Source: Strobilurus pachycystidiatus (Eukaryota; Basidiomycota; Agaricomycetes; Agaricales; Physalacriaceae). Taken from it: a DNA stretch of 64,000 bases. Below, in pieces: positions 20,470 to 32,307 of this stretch; the stretch's first letter is position 1; each line of letters begins with the position of its first letter. The stretch is from assembly GCA_019915135.1 (NCBI GenBank), contig JAHLMK010000015.1:558001-622000 (forward strand), read 5' to 3'. Both the position numbers and the translations under genes were made by a program. Below the pieces are notes generated by a model. It made no database searches. It was not told the DNA's origin and was given only the letters and a program-made list of their open reading frames with translations.

Positions 20470-23400
20470 TTAATCCGACCAAGTAATAGTGTGATGTCCG
20501 CTCGGAAGCCTGAACACCAGCTGACGTTCGCGTAGAGATGACTTGGACGAGTCCAACTTGACCTTCTTCGCCGGTGGCTCGTCATCCCCTTCCGCATCTG
20601 CCTGTATATGTGCCATCTCCTTTCCTTTGCCCTTTTTACGAAACCCGATCCCCGACAACGCCATATACACCTGCCGCATATGCGGCGCAGTCATGTCTTC
20701 GACGCCCTTCCGGGTGTACCCTGTCGCCCCGGGAAGGGGCACGCCTTCCGGCCATCCCTCGAGCTCGAGTTTGTGTTCACGAAGGGTGGAGGGTAGCGTT
20801 GACCATGGTAATTGGGGCTTGCCAAAGTTCTTGTATTGGAGTCGGACGTCGTGTCGTTCTGGAGATTCTCTTCAATCACGTTCGGATACGTGGGGTGAGA
20901 GGAAGATAACATACCCAAGAGGTTCACGATGTGGTCTTTGATCGCGGGGATCATGACACGTTTCGATACGTTGTTGGATGTCAGTGTGCGCCGTTCTGTG
21001 GTTCCGTGGGTCGAAGGTCCATCCTGAATGAGCTCAGCGTCTATCTCGAAGATCGAGCTCAGAATGCTCACCTCAGCGTTGGCGTTTGATTCGCTTGAGA
21101 GCGCCTTCGCTACAGCTGGTGCTTGCCGGCACAATGTCACAGGACCTGAAGTGTTGGTGTGAGAGTCAGATGTTTGCGTAGCCGCCAATGCTGCCATCGC
21201 CGACGTAGTGTAATTGCTGGAGTTGTTGGGCCATACATCGATTCCGCCTGTTGGAGTTCCTTCCTAACTTTACAGTCACTCTATGTGCCAAAGATGGAAC
21301 ACATTAACATTACCTCTGCGTTCATGTCCATCGACACCACGTCGGGCAAATCCAATGATAGTGCATGGTCCGCGGAAGGGTTTGATGTTACCGCCGGCAG
21401 AGGCACTCTTGATGTCGTCGACGGCATCATTGTGTGAACGAACTCGAAAGGTGTAGGCGGTTCACTCCGATACGCAAGAACGGTCGTGGTAGGTCTCGTC
21501 TGCTCTTCAGTCAGTTGATATCACACTGTTCGAAAACAGGATCATTGCCTCTTCGTTGATGTTTCCCGATAGAGGCTCAATTGCGGTCGATAGCAAAGAC
21601 ATCTGAACAGAAGACGCGTGAAACTGCGAGTATCGACGCAAAGAGACTGGTCACCATACCGTAGCCTCTGGGTTCATCCGACGCCCGAGATCGAGGTTGG
21701 GAGACGGCGTCGATGGCCTGACTCGGAGTGAATCCTTGTGTTAAGTCAATTTTGACGGAGCGCGCGAAGAGTTTAGGTTGCGAACGCTTACCGGAAAATA
21801 TTCCGTGTACTGAGTATTACTCCTGAACCGTTCGTAGGACTATGAACAAACGTCATCGAATGAATATGCACAGGCGGAACGCGTACCTCATTGTTTGCAT
21901 GTTGGTCACCGAATGAAGATGGTGACGAAGCGCCAGGCTCTGCGACCAGGTCCTGGTCATTGTCAGATATAGCAGTATCTGTTTGGGAATGTACACACCA
22001 TGTGAACGGTCTCTGGGTCGACGGGTAGCGGTGCCAAGGATTGAGCCTTCCAGCCGCATCTACCTGGGATTGCTTGACAGAACTCGACAACAAGGGATTT
22101 GTCGGGGTAAACAAGTTGATACGCGATAGCCAAGAATTCTTTGTGAATATCTTCAATCCAGTCCCATCCCCAGTCACGGCATTGGTGACACCTGGTGGCA
22201 GCAATGAACTCTACTGCGGCCTCTGTTGTTAAGGGAATGACATCGGCAGAGTACATCAAATCACCCATGTCGTCCCAAAGAGACGACCATTTCCACCAGT
22301 GAAACGGGTTGCACTCGAGCTCAGCGAGGATGAGCAGATACATAGTGCAAATCCAGATCCCAGGGTGCGCCAGCAGATGAATGCTTTCTTCAGCGATACG
22401 GAAAGGAACTTCGCCAGTTGGCTCCGATTCAGAGATATGTGCTAGAGCAAGATCAGCAGCCCGCCATCGCGAGGATGACAGAGACACGACCGTCCTGCGC
22501 AGAAGCGCAGAAAAATTATTGACCCGCGGCAACTAGAAATTGTCAGGCTTCCAATGGTGGACTCTCAAAAAAGGAATTCTTGCGTAGTCAAGAACAGATG
22601 ATGCCCGTCCTTGTACGAAGGCAGTGAGCCGTTGTTTCTCGGGGCGGGAGACGTCATGTACCGCATGTCCCAAGACGAGGTCCCATAGCGCGCGGATGAG
22701 CAAGATACCAAGCGACGGAGTATGTTGAGGCAAAACCCTTGGGACGTATACTGCGCGGTATTGATCTTTCCTATGTACTCGAGTCAGTACTTGCAAGATA
22801 GAGGTGTTCAAATACCAACAAACTGCTACAACGAGGACACTCATCGGTGTAGAGGTGGACATCAGTCAGGTCGACGAAACGGTCTGCCTGCGATAGGAAA
22901 TGTTGGACGCAATACCAGTCTCGGTACTTCCGAGGGTTTTTGATGGGGCAAGGGTGACGATGACCGGTTTCCTCGAGGTGTTTCAAGAAGTGTGAAGAAG
23001 CCCTCTCCCCGGCGTCGTATTCGTATTGGTCCATGAATCCGAAGTCTTCAGTCAAGTCGCGAAATGCTGCCAATGCGTCGTCAAACCACCACCGACCCCA
23101 GTCTGAGAGTCCCAGGGACTCGCGAGCATCCCGGACCGCAGGGGACATGATTATCAACCACGCTATGACACGCACGCGCAGTGCAAAGGATTGACGTGCA
23201 AGCATGGTCTGACAACGAGTGCGAGAGAATAGTGGGCAGTGGTCTTCCTCAATCGCGTGTCCTTGGAAGTGCTCAGTAAGCGCCTCGAGGCTTGGATGCG
23301 TCCATCTGCGCATCATCAACTCTTCAAACGGTCCATACGCTTCGAGTCTACCCTCATCCTCCGGCACCCATAGCCGTGTTATTTCATCCTCTAAAACACG

Positions 23401-23595
23401 TTGGAGGGTGGGTTTCACGAAGTCAAGCGGCGACGTCATGGAGTGTGCTAAGCATTCCTCCACGATTATTGCCGTGAAAGCTAGTCGATAGTGACATCCA
23501 GATGTCCGCGCGGTATTTCGAGAGCCAGATGTTTCCAGCAGTGACGCTTCCGGCGGTGCGTCACCTCGACTGGGTGGCTGTTCGAGCGAACTCAT
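20470..23595 (-). pseudogene. GWP-family long form, nonsense codon in domain 2 (copy C, block 2)
   Basis: Exon 1 (23595-22820) encodes domain 1: TRLWVPEDEGRLEAYG, DHCPLFSRTRCQTMLARQSF, AWLIIMSPAVRDAR, LGLSDWGRWWF, DWYCVQHFLSQADR and the ending TDECPRCSSL. The intron uses the donor GTTGGT at the same place as the other long copies. Exon 2 (from 22770) encodes domain 2, but TAG at 22535-22533 falls where copy E has a Tyr codon (TAC) in otherwise aligned sequence. A linker of small exons follows, with MDMNAE (the DxNxE motif), MIPAIKDHIVNLLG, then LPWSTLPSTLREHKLELEGWP, and an end at ITWSD. A single point change would explain the break. Start at ATG 23595, by comparison with MNSLESPP in copy D. 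Confidence 0.65.
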
Positions 23596-23799
23596 CAGCT
23601 GGTGGGGAGAGTGGGCGCTTCGACTGAGGATGGGGCGTAGATGTGGATGTTGGAATTGAAGGAGGTCTCTGTGATATAAGCGCCGTAATATGAATACACC
23701 GCTTCCTAGTTTGGCGCCCCACCCTACTCCGTAAAGGGTCTTCATCTCAGCCACCGCAACGTGAGTACAGGAGCCGAGAATAGAACGATTGACTTGTAG

Positions 23800-24460
23800 T
23801 ATCGATTGAACTGCCCGGGATCGCCTTGCTTGCGAGTTGCGCGTATGGCGTCTCCGTGGTGCACAGTCCCCAATCTTGAAGGCGTTGTAGATTTCGTAAA
23901 CAGGTCCTGGCTTGATGGTGCCCAGAAAGCCTGTGTTCATCGATTGAGAATACTCGGAGGAGAGTGGGAAGATGTATCCGGGGGTCATGGACTCCTGGTT
24001 GGTGGGGTAATTCGGGATACTGGTAGCGGATTCGTAGACGGCACATTTCTTTATTTTTCTTGATGTCGAATTGGTTTCGGTGAGACGAAGCAAGAGTGGA
24101 GGACGCGAGGAGGGCAGGGTATCCGAGACAAGAAGATGGAAACATTTTTATTTTCGGAATGTCGTTAACGAACATCATTGGCGGCTGTCGTCTGCGCATC
24201 TGAAAGGGATACAATCAACAAGATTGATACGGAAGTCAACAGAAAAAGATGCGTGAATCAAGGAACTCACATCGTAACACCACCCTCAAACACGCTCTCC
24301 ATACCCCACCGTCCGTCCGCTTCCGCTTCCACCTCCAATTCTTCCATCGTACTCTCAGTCAAGAATGCTCTTGTTGAGCTTGGTCTTCGTGCTAACAGCA
24401 TGGTGTTGCTCTTAGCTCTCCTGCGCTCCTGCAGACACGCTTGCCCGTTATGTAGCAATT
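23800..24460 (-). pseudogene. NUP53-like relic, block 2
   Basis: The minus strand retains, in different frames, GRWGMES-FEGGV (end of exon 1), PPMMFVNDIP and LLASSTLASSHRNQ, then LSSEYSQSMNTGFLGTIKPGPVYEIYNAFKIG. These align in order with the intact gene at 30.1-31.3 kb. The reading frame shifts at least once after HRNQ, and the RRM stops at KIG; the conserved C-terminus is absent. The region 24461-25000 has no gene. Confidence 0.75.
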
Positions 24461-25394
24461 ACCCTTGGCAGAACTGTACGAACTTGGGGGTGTGGTTGTG
24501 GTGGGAATACATGCTTGACGTGCTGAGTAGCGGTTGCGGAGGCATCGGAAGACGTAGGGTGTGGGGCAGGCGCGCCGAGATAAACGGTGGCGAAAAGCCA
24601 ACACGACCAATCGCAGTCAGCTCATAAGAGGTCACGTAGCAGAAACAAGCGAGACGAGGCCCGAGGCCCGAAGCCATCCGAGTTCAAGGGCTGTATATCC
24701 TATTGTTGACTGGTCTCGTTTGTGAGATGTAAGAAGATAGTCGTTCTTACCATTACTTGTTGGCGCGCGCTGGCGTTCAGAATGACAGGCCATTTGCTGG
24801 TCAAGCATTAGCACCATGCACAGTAAGATGATTCGCTGCAAGGTACTACCGTATCGTCTTACCCTCGTACCCTATGCTCTTTGGTATTGGCGGTACATCG
24901 AGTCAGTGGAGGTTGCGCCAGCTGCTCGGTCCTGGGGTCAAGTCTTCCTGTGATTAGCCCACATCCTGGTTCGTAGAGTTCCAGCGAGTTGCCGACGGGC
25001 TACTTTGGTTGTTGGTGTCGTGATGGTTGGGAACAAAGGTTACCGATCGCGATGATTCTTCCCTTGCTCAGCGCTCAGCTCCCATCGTCTTCATGTCTTC
25101 TACTGCCCGTCTTGCTCCCTGGCCGCACTTTTTTACTCATCCCGAATCAGAAAGACTCAATTGCCCCCATGGCACCCCGATCCATCGAACGCGTCGCTCA
25201 GCCCAATCCCTTCTAAAATCCTCACAGAGTCTACAAGCGCCGTATGTACTGTAGCGCTCATCCCAACTGCTGATGTGACGCCCTTCAGTGCTGTCTTGCT
25301 CTCCATCCGGCTTATCGTCCCCTTGTGGGAATCCTGCCCTTGTGCAAGTCTACTCCTCCTTGTTTGCGATCTGACTGTCTGTAGCGCACCACGT

Positions 25395-26100
25395 CCACTC
25401 TCCACCCAAATCCAAATCCAAGCATGCCGCCGCGTAAGCTGCCGCACTCGCCGGGCTCCACCACCTGGCAGTGCTCTCGTCGTAATAATATCGTCAACAC
25501 GCCGCGCCCAGGCTCTCCTCGGGTCAATCTTCGCTCTCGCCCAACTCCCTGCCGTACGCAAAGAAACCGCAATCACAGCTGCGGTCACTCCTCTTTATGG
25601 AGAGCCTGTATTATCCTGTCCCGGTGAGGAAGAGCGACACGGAGGAGACAAGGTATATGAGTGCGGTGAAGCCTGTCTCCACGGGGAGGAGAACACGTCT
25701 AGGATCCCGAGGACGACTAGGTTGTCCACCGTACCCATGGCTCAGGCATCTACCACACGCACTTGGTAGCCAACTTCCAGCCGCCTTCCACTGGTGCTGC
25801 TTAGTACGTCCTCGGTGCACTCCAACAATCGAGCGTTCTTCTTCGCCAGCACACGTCTCCCATTCCAATCTCTCCTCCGTCTATCAACACGCCCATTTCG
25901 CCCAGCTCCGTGATGTCGTCCTCTCCGCCTACTTTTTGATACTCTTCTTCTTCCTCACCTACTTGCCTCCGGCCATATCGACGTCCATTTTTCTGCCACG
26001 CTCTCCACCTCCAGCATCTCGACCTTACTCAGATTAGACACCCAGCCTAGGCGCAACATTGTCCACTCGCCATTCTAGAAACTTTTGCTGGGCTGCGGGC
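25395..26100 (+). pseudogene. Proline/serine-rich gene relic, block 3
   Basis: The start region aligns base by base with 12858 onward, but the ATG is ACG (CACGTCCACTCTCCACCC versus CATGTCGACTCTCCGCCC). PPRKLPHSPG and RPGSPRVNLRSRP remain readable. Later parts (near 25885-25990) match the Ser-rich region of block 1, but frames change. The C-terminal helix is lost. The upstream stretch 24700-25394 shows no other gene. Confidence 0.65.
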
Positions 26101-26346
26101 GGGAGTACTTCGATGATGGGTTCCGGGGCTTGGAAGTGAGATGCATCAGTGGAAGGTTTTTTCGTTCGTAATGCTGGAGTATCCATCCATTCTGAAAGGA
26201 GGAGAAATCGTAATATCTTTCGCATTGCCAACCTATAGTGAAATCTTCCGGACTCTCGTCCAGCAACTTTGTTATCATGATACCTAGCTACATACACCTA
26301 ACTTGAAATTACAGACCATACATTGTTTCCGTTGAGAAGAAACGCG

Positions 26347-29275
26347 TCAATGTTTGGTGAACTTGAACGCGACCGTCTGGATCTGATGAAGAGGTATCTT
26401 CTCCGTCGAGTTTGCTACAGTCTTAGCCTTCTTCGCCGGTGGGCGGTCCTCCTCCCCTGAGTCCTGGCTCCTGGCTTTCTCTTTTCCTTTTCCTTTGTGC
26501 CGAGCGCGGAGCCCAATCCCGGGCAGGGCCATATACACCCGGCGCATATCTTCCGCACTGAGGTTGTCGATTCCTTTGGGGTTGTATTTTAACGAACCGG
26601 GGGGGAGCACGTCTTCGGGCCATCCCTCGAGCTCGAGGTTCTGCTCATGAAGTGTAGGCAGCAATGTCGCCCATGGAAGTTTGGGCTTTCCGAGATTTGT
26701 AAATTGGAGGGGGACATCGTGATCCACTAGATTCAATTATAATCATTCGCGTTCGAATGGGAAGAAGGACGTATTCCATCGCTCACCTAAGAGGCTCATG
26801 AAGTGCTCCTTGATGGCGGGAATCAGGGTACTCTTTGTAAATTTGCGGATCGTGGGCTCTTTGGAAACGCCAGTGGTGGAAGGTCCCGCCTGCAGTGGAC
26901 TCAGCTCATGACCGTCATGGATAGAAAGCGGTACCAGTACCTCTCCGTTCCTGTCGCCCAGTATTGGGTCAGGTAAGGCATGTGCCATCGATGGCGCACG
27001 GTCCATTGCTACCAGAGACAGCCCAGCTCTGGAAGCTGACGGTAACGTTTCTTGAACGCTATTAGAAGGTATGTATGCCGTGACACTGAGAGAATGCTCC
27101 GCCTACAGTGACTCGGAGTCAGTATCTCGTAGTCCAGGCATCTTTGAACTAGGGTTGGAACTTGACATACCATGAGATCTTCAGAGCGTCCGTTGTAGAG
27201 TCCTGTCATGGATTCCTGTATCTCCACAAACTGAGCCTTTCTGGAAGGAGTGAAGGAGATGCCAAGCACCTGCGTTGGGTCGAAAGAATAGGCATCTATA
27301 CAGGGAGGCGCCGTTGGCGGCGCGGAAGACAGAACCTAGGGGCAATATATCAGCAAACCAAGAACAAAAGGTGAAGATCGCCTGGGCATACCGGTTGAGG
27401 ATTGCTCAGCTGAAGAGCATTATGACTAGACGTATTCAAATGATAATAGCCCTATGAGGACACCTGAGTCGATAGAACATGTACATGCAGAGTGAAGTCA
27501 GCACATACTTCATTGATGGGATGATACGAGTCATCCTGGGATGAAAAGGAATACAATGGCTGCGTCTGTAAAGCCTCAGGTTCCGCGGTTGGAGCCTAGC
27601 AAGGATCAGGAGACCAGTTGCTGAATAGAGAGTTCACTGACCGAACAATCGACTGCTGAATCTGATGGAGACGGTGAACGACTGACTGAAGATCGAGGCT
27701 CATCCTCTGCGCAGGCGCGGCAGCTATCAGCAGGAGGGACTGATCGACCAAACTCGACAGCAACTGATTTGGCGGGGTAGAGGATATGATACGCAATAGC
27801 GTATAGCGTTTTGACATCATGGTCGACATACCTCCACCCCCACTCGGTGCACCGGTGACCTGCGGCTTTGATGGTTGCGACGAGTGTTTCTGCTTCTGGT
27901 GACGAACAACCAATAGGCACAGTCAAAAACATCCTCTCGTCCAATGTAGACAAACGCCCTCCAGCAAAGAGGTCAATCTCGAGCTCCGCAAGCATGAGCA
28001 GATACATGGTCATGATCCAAACTCCAGGATAATGAAGGCGATGGTCACATTTTTGTAGACTTTGCCATGATGCTTGCCCTATGCTTCGTCCCCAAGCATG
28101 TTCAGTAGCTAGCCATTCCGACGATGAAAGAGTTGGGATGGCCCATCGTATCGAGAAAGAGAACTCGCTGACCCATGGCTGGACGTATAGGTGCTGCTCG
28201 TCAGCTTGAACTTTGAATTCGGGGAACAAAGGAACTGTGAGAAAGATCGCGGGAAATGTGTGGCATGTCTGTCCTAGTAAGAAGCACCGCCATTGTTCAT
28301 AGTCGTTGCCGTAGACTGGAGGTGACATGTCAGAAAATATGGATACCCATATTGCTCGAATCACGACAATGGGAACCGAGGGGATGCGTTGAGGAGGTGC
28401 AGCTGATCCCATGTAATCATCAGTCTTGCGGCTAAACACTGGAATCAGCATATTCGAACAGAAAGACAATTAGACACCAACAGGCTGTCGCAGCGAGGAC
28501 ATTTGTCCGTTCCCCCAATGTGGACATTGACCAGATTGAGGCGCCGATTTACCTGCGACAGAAAATACTGGACACAAAGCCATTCTGTATAAGTATCTCG
28601 TAGGAGGGCAGGATGATGGTGACCTGAAATTGCAAGAAGTTTTGGAAGATCTGAGCGAAAAATGTTCCCCATCTCGACTTCAGCTTCGTCCAAACGCAAT
28701 ACCGACAAGTCGTACAGGCGGCTGAATGAAGACACTGCACTTGAAAAACTCCATTGGCCCCAGTCTGAAAGCCCTAGATTTTTGCGAGCATGCCGAACCG
28801 CAGGCGACATCATTATCAGCCAGGCTATGACATGCACGCGCAAAGAAAAAGACGAGTGTGCAAGCATGGCGCAACAGTGAGATCGAGAGGGCAGAGGACA
28901 GTAGTCCTTCTCGTTCTCATGCCCTTCGAAAAGTCCAGAGAGCGCCTCGCGGTATTCCTCCACAAACCACCACGTTCTCCTGGATCTCCACGGCGACTCC
29001 AAGTCCTGCCACTGGAAAGTCTTTTCTCCGAGTCTTTCTTCGTCACCTGGCGCCCATAACCATGTCGTTCCCTCCTTCAGAAGATGCTGATGTGCGGAGA
29101 CAAGAGATTTGCGAGGTGCAAAATCCGGTAGCCAGAGCTCGACCGCATCTCTCATGAAGCGTAGTCGGTTGATACGGCCATGTATCAATGCCGTAGTTTG
29201 GGATCCAGAGGCTTCCGGCGCGACACCGGCATCGGAGATGTCATCCCAACGTGGTGGCGATTCAAGCGAGTTCAT
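26347..29275 (-). CDS. GWP-family protein, long form (copy D, block 3)
   Basis: The product is unrecognised. Exon 1 (29275-28482) gives domain 1: TWLWAPGDEERLGE, DYCPLPSRSHCCAMLAHSSF, AWLIMMSPAVRHARKNLG, SDWGQWSF, SGHHHP, WLCVQYFLSQVNR and the ending TDKCPRCDSL. The intron 28481-28432 (GTTGGT..TTTAG, 50 nt) restores frame into exon 2 with domain 2: WVSEFSFSIRW, GVWIMTMYLLMLAELEID, TEWGWRYVDHD, YAIAYHILYPAKSVAVEFG. A linker of small exons follows, then DRNGEVLVP, STLIPAIKEHFMSLLG, an intron, LPWATLLPTLHEQNLELEGWP, YNPKGIDNLSAEDMRRVYMALPGIG, KGKGKEKAR, PPAKKAKT (nuclear-localisation-like) and VAFKFTKH. No stop was found in the two large exons. Linker exon boundaries are approximate. The single CPRC could bind metal only with partners that are not obvious. 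Confidence 0.7.
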
Positions 29276-29410
29276 CGGCTGGGAGGATGATATACCGGGG
29301 AATGGGGCAGACTTAGGTGAAGGAGAGTGCTGAGATATAAGTACTGTGAGATAAACACGCCCAAAAGTCGCACAGCGTGATGCTCACCAAATTTGGCGTT
29401 CATCTGAATA

Positions 29411-30038
29411 TTATCTTGTCTTTCCAAGAAAGGTCCTAATCTTATGATCTGTCACTGACACACCATTGAGTACTGGGTAACGTTCCACATAGAGTGCCAG
29501 CAATGATCGTGGACCCCGTACGTTACCTAGCTGTACATGGTCCCGTGGCAGCCGCTCCCGAGGCGATGCACCATACATATGCAGTCTGACATCCGGAAAG
29601 GCGATGAGCGATACTATCCAAGAGGTGTCTTGAATCTTGATCGGGGAGTCGGCGGCTTCTAGCTGTATCTCCGTCTCCTCCTTCAATCGCGCTGGATTAT
29701 TTCTGAAGGCATTTGCTTCCAGCATAATGGAGCCTGATGATTTCTACATGAGTTCTTGGAGCCGTAGTTAGAAAACATCTGGGTGGACAGCGAGCCAAGC
29801 TTGTGGTGTCGAGTCCGCCAACTTGAAGGCAGATGTGAGCAATGCCCAAGCTTAAGGTCGAGAGGGTACTGTATGATTGACTACATTTGTCGTTCTGAGT
29901 TCGAGGAATAGGTATATGACATACTGATGGGGCAGCTTCTATCGACGCCAAAGATGGCCATCTAATGACTGTCAGGGTTACATATATGACTAGCAGTAAA
30001 GACTGGCAGTCCTTCGGGCAAAGCTTTTCGCAGGACAC
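29411..30038 (-). other. Possible small spliced gene, unrecognised
   Basis: Open stretches at 30038-29920 (MSCEKLCPKDCQSLLLVIYV) and 29725-29411 (ending FLGKTR) could be joined through introns with GTATGT and TACAG sites near 29925 and 29873. No family is recognised and no join is decisive. Elsewhere 29276-30109 shows nothing, so this may be only intergenic sequence. Confidence 0.2.
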
Positions 30039-30109
30039 GGTCCTTCAAAACGGATATACGAGCGAAAAGATCAAACAGATAATTTGGACGCCTGTAAACA
30101 TCTGGATTC

Positions 30110-31340
30110 CTACCACCCAAAGATCAGATCCGACACCTGCCCAAGAACCCCCTTGCTCGGGCTGTCAGCCGCACCAGGAGCGACCACAGGCGCCTTCACA
30201 GGTGTCCTGACACTTGATGCAGCAGGCCTAAAGACGCCAGTGCTCGGTGCCAAGCGAATAGGCGTTCCCACATTGCTGGGCGCGTCCACCTCCATATCCT
30301 CGTCCCTCATCATAGGAGAATGACTGCCCCCACCCACACCAGAGAACATCGACGTTCCCGAAGACGTAGGCGGCGACACGCCTAACAATGGGTTCGGCGT
30401 CAACTGATTCTCCGCCCACTTGACCCCGATCATCCACCCTCCGCCGCCGCCGCCTCCCCGGAGGACTTCACCGTTTTTGCGCAGCGCGCGTACGGCGTCT
30501 CCGTGGTGCACATAGCCGATCTTGAAGGCGTTGGAGACGTCGTAAACAGGTTCTGGCTTGGTTGTGCCCAAAGAGCCTGTGTTGGTCGATTGCGAATACT
30601 CTGAGGAGAGTGAGAGGAAGAATTCGAGGGTGATGGAGTATTTGTCGGCGGGGTAGCCGTAGACTACGATGTACGCTGGGTCGTTTGTGGGGGCTGGTTG
30701 TTGTTTTTGTTGCTGTGATTGATTCCGGTGAGATGAAGCGAGGGTAGATGAGGCAAGAAGAGAAGAGTACGCGAGGCGGGATGACGAGGAAGGTAGTTCG
30801 TTGGGAATGTCGTTGACCGACATCATGGGTGGTGCATCTTCGTCGTCTGCGCGTCTGGAATGAAGATAATCAACATAATTGGCAGAGAATAAGAAGCAAG
30901 AAATAATGAACTTACCCAGAGACGCCACCCTCAAACATGCTCTCCATACCCCATCGTCCGCTTCCTCTTCCACCTCCAATTCTCCCATCATCCTCTCCGC
31001 CATAAACCATGCTTTTGTTAAGCTTCGCCTTCGTGCTAACGACCGGCAGTGGCTCTTCGCTCTCCTGTGCGCCTGCGGACACGCTCGCACCCATCATGTA
31101 GCCACTCTGGTATCCCTTGGCCGAACTGAACGATGAATTGAGAGTGTTCGCTGTGGTGGAGGTGTACATGTTTGACGTGCTGCTGTTGTGGGAGAATGGT
31201 GTGGCGGTAGTGGAGGAATTGAAGGAGGAGGACGTAGGGTGCGAGGTAGACGTCGAGAGAAGTGGCGACGAGGAGGGCATCCCTGCTACTGAGAAGCCAA
31301 GGGAAGGCTGGTGTCCGTGTCCATGGGTGGATTGGTACAT
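30110..31340 (-). CDS. Nucleoporin of the NUP53/NUP35 family (MPPN-type RRM)
   Basis: This is a structural nucleoporin that links the inner ring to the nuclear membrane. Two exons (31340-30916 and 30854-30110; GTAAGT..CCAG) give 389 residues. The N-terminus is Ser/Thr/Gly-rich and disordered. The RRM-like MPPN domain begins at DPAYIVVYGYP, continues through LEFFLSLSSEYS and NAFKIGYVHHGDAVRALRKNGEVL, and ends at WMIGVKWAE. A low-complexity stretch leads to the C-terminal amphipathic helix GVLGQVSDLIFGW, the membrane-binding end typical of this family. A poly-Gly run before WMIG is unusual. Decayed copies lie in blocks 1 and 2, so this is the working copy. Start at MYQSTHGHGHQ is the first ATG of the frame. 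Confidence 0.85.
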
Positions 31341-32307
31341 TTTCGGTGCCGAGCGTTAGAATGGAGTATGGCGTAATCTTCTACTATAAAGGTAGAAGGC
31401 TCTGGGTTTGGCAGGGGAGGCAAGGATAGAGTGGCTCGATGGTCGTGGTGCAAGGGCAGGCCAGAGAACTTCAAGAGAAGCAAACAACGCGTAAACAAGT
31501 GGATTTGGAAGGACGTTCCCACGCGCGGTTGTTTCCTTTGTGCCACATGCACTTCTCAGACGTTCATTCCTTGCATAGATGGTAAGGTCAGGATTGCCTG
31601 GATCGACTTGGTCCCGCTCTACCTACAAGGCCTTTTTAATTTCTTTCCCGACTGAGAGCAGAATGAGCCACCACTGACATGTTGCGCGTTTCCTTCTTCC
31701 TATCACTACAAGTTCTCTTTGCCTCTCCAACGCGGTGACTCTTCTCCAGCCACCGCTAGCGAGAGCCATATCTAATTGGCGCCATTTGCAAGAGAAAGCT
31801 GAGCGCTATGCTCCAGGAGGGAACCGGCCGACTAGCGCTGGACAGTACGAGATCGTAGACCTCAAAAATGCGTCACTTTTATAAACATGATAGGTCAGAC
31901 TTCCTTCGCCTGTGAGGACCATTGTGAATTTTTGGTAGATGAGCTCTCGTCACTCGGAGAGCAGCTTGAGGTCCAGGCTCTGGAACGTTTGCGCGTCAAC
32001 CACCCTGCCAGTGGGCTTGCAGCACTACATACTCAGCCTTCTCGATCAGTTCACGGTTACATGTCCATACGGATCTCACACCTGTGTCGTGGCCAAGCTG
32101 TTGGGAATTAGCCTCATTGAAATACAAGCTTCCAGACTCCCTGACGATGCCATACCTGGATTCATCATGAAACGGCGTGTTGCCCGGGACGTCCTTTCAC
32201 ATTCCATTTCTGTCAGAACTGGGCGCTATGGTCATATGGTACACCGTGTGACACAGCTGCCTATCGCGCTATCCTGGTTCACTACAGGTCCTTTCTTCAG
32301 TACAGCC
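31341..32307. other. Intergenic region between divergent genes
   Basis: This holds the upstream regions of the nucleoporin (minus) and bleomycin hydrolase (plus). An open frame from 31939 joins in frame to the hydrolase start, but its sequence is not conserved-looking. Confidence 0.5.

Noticed and set aside
23595..24093. Fusion of nucleoporin sequence to the N-terminus of GWP copy C in one open frame
   Set aside because: The upstream part is a frame-shifted relic of the NUP53-like gene; the GWP gene starts at ATG 23595 as in copy D.
31939..32307. Extended N-terminus of bleomycin hydrolase from an upstream in-frame ATG
   Set aside because: The family starts close to the first conserved helix; the extension has no targeting features.
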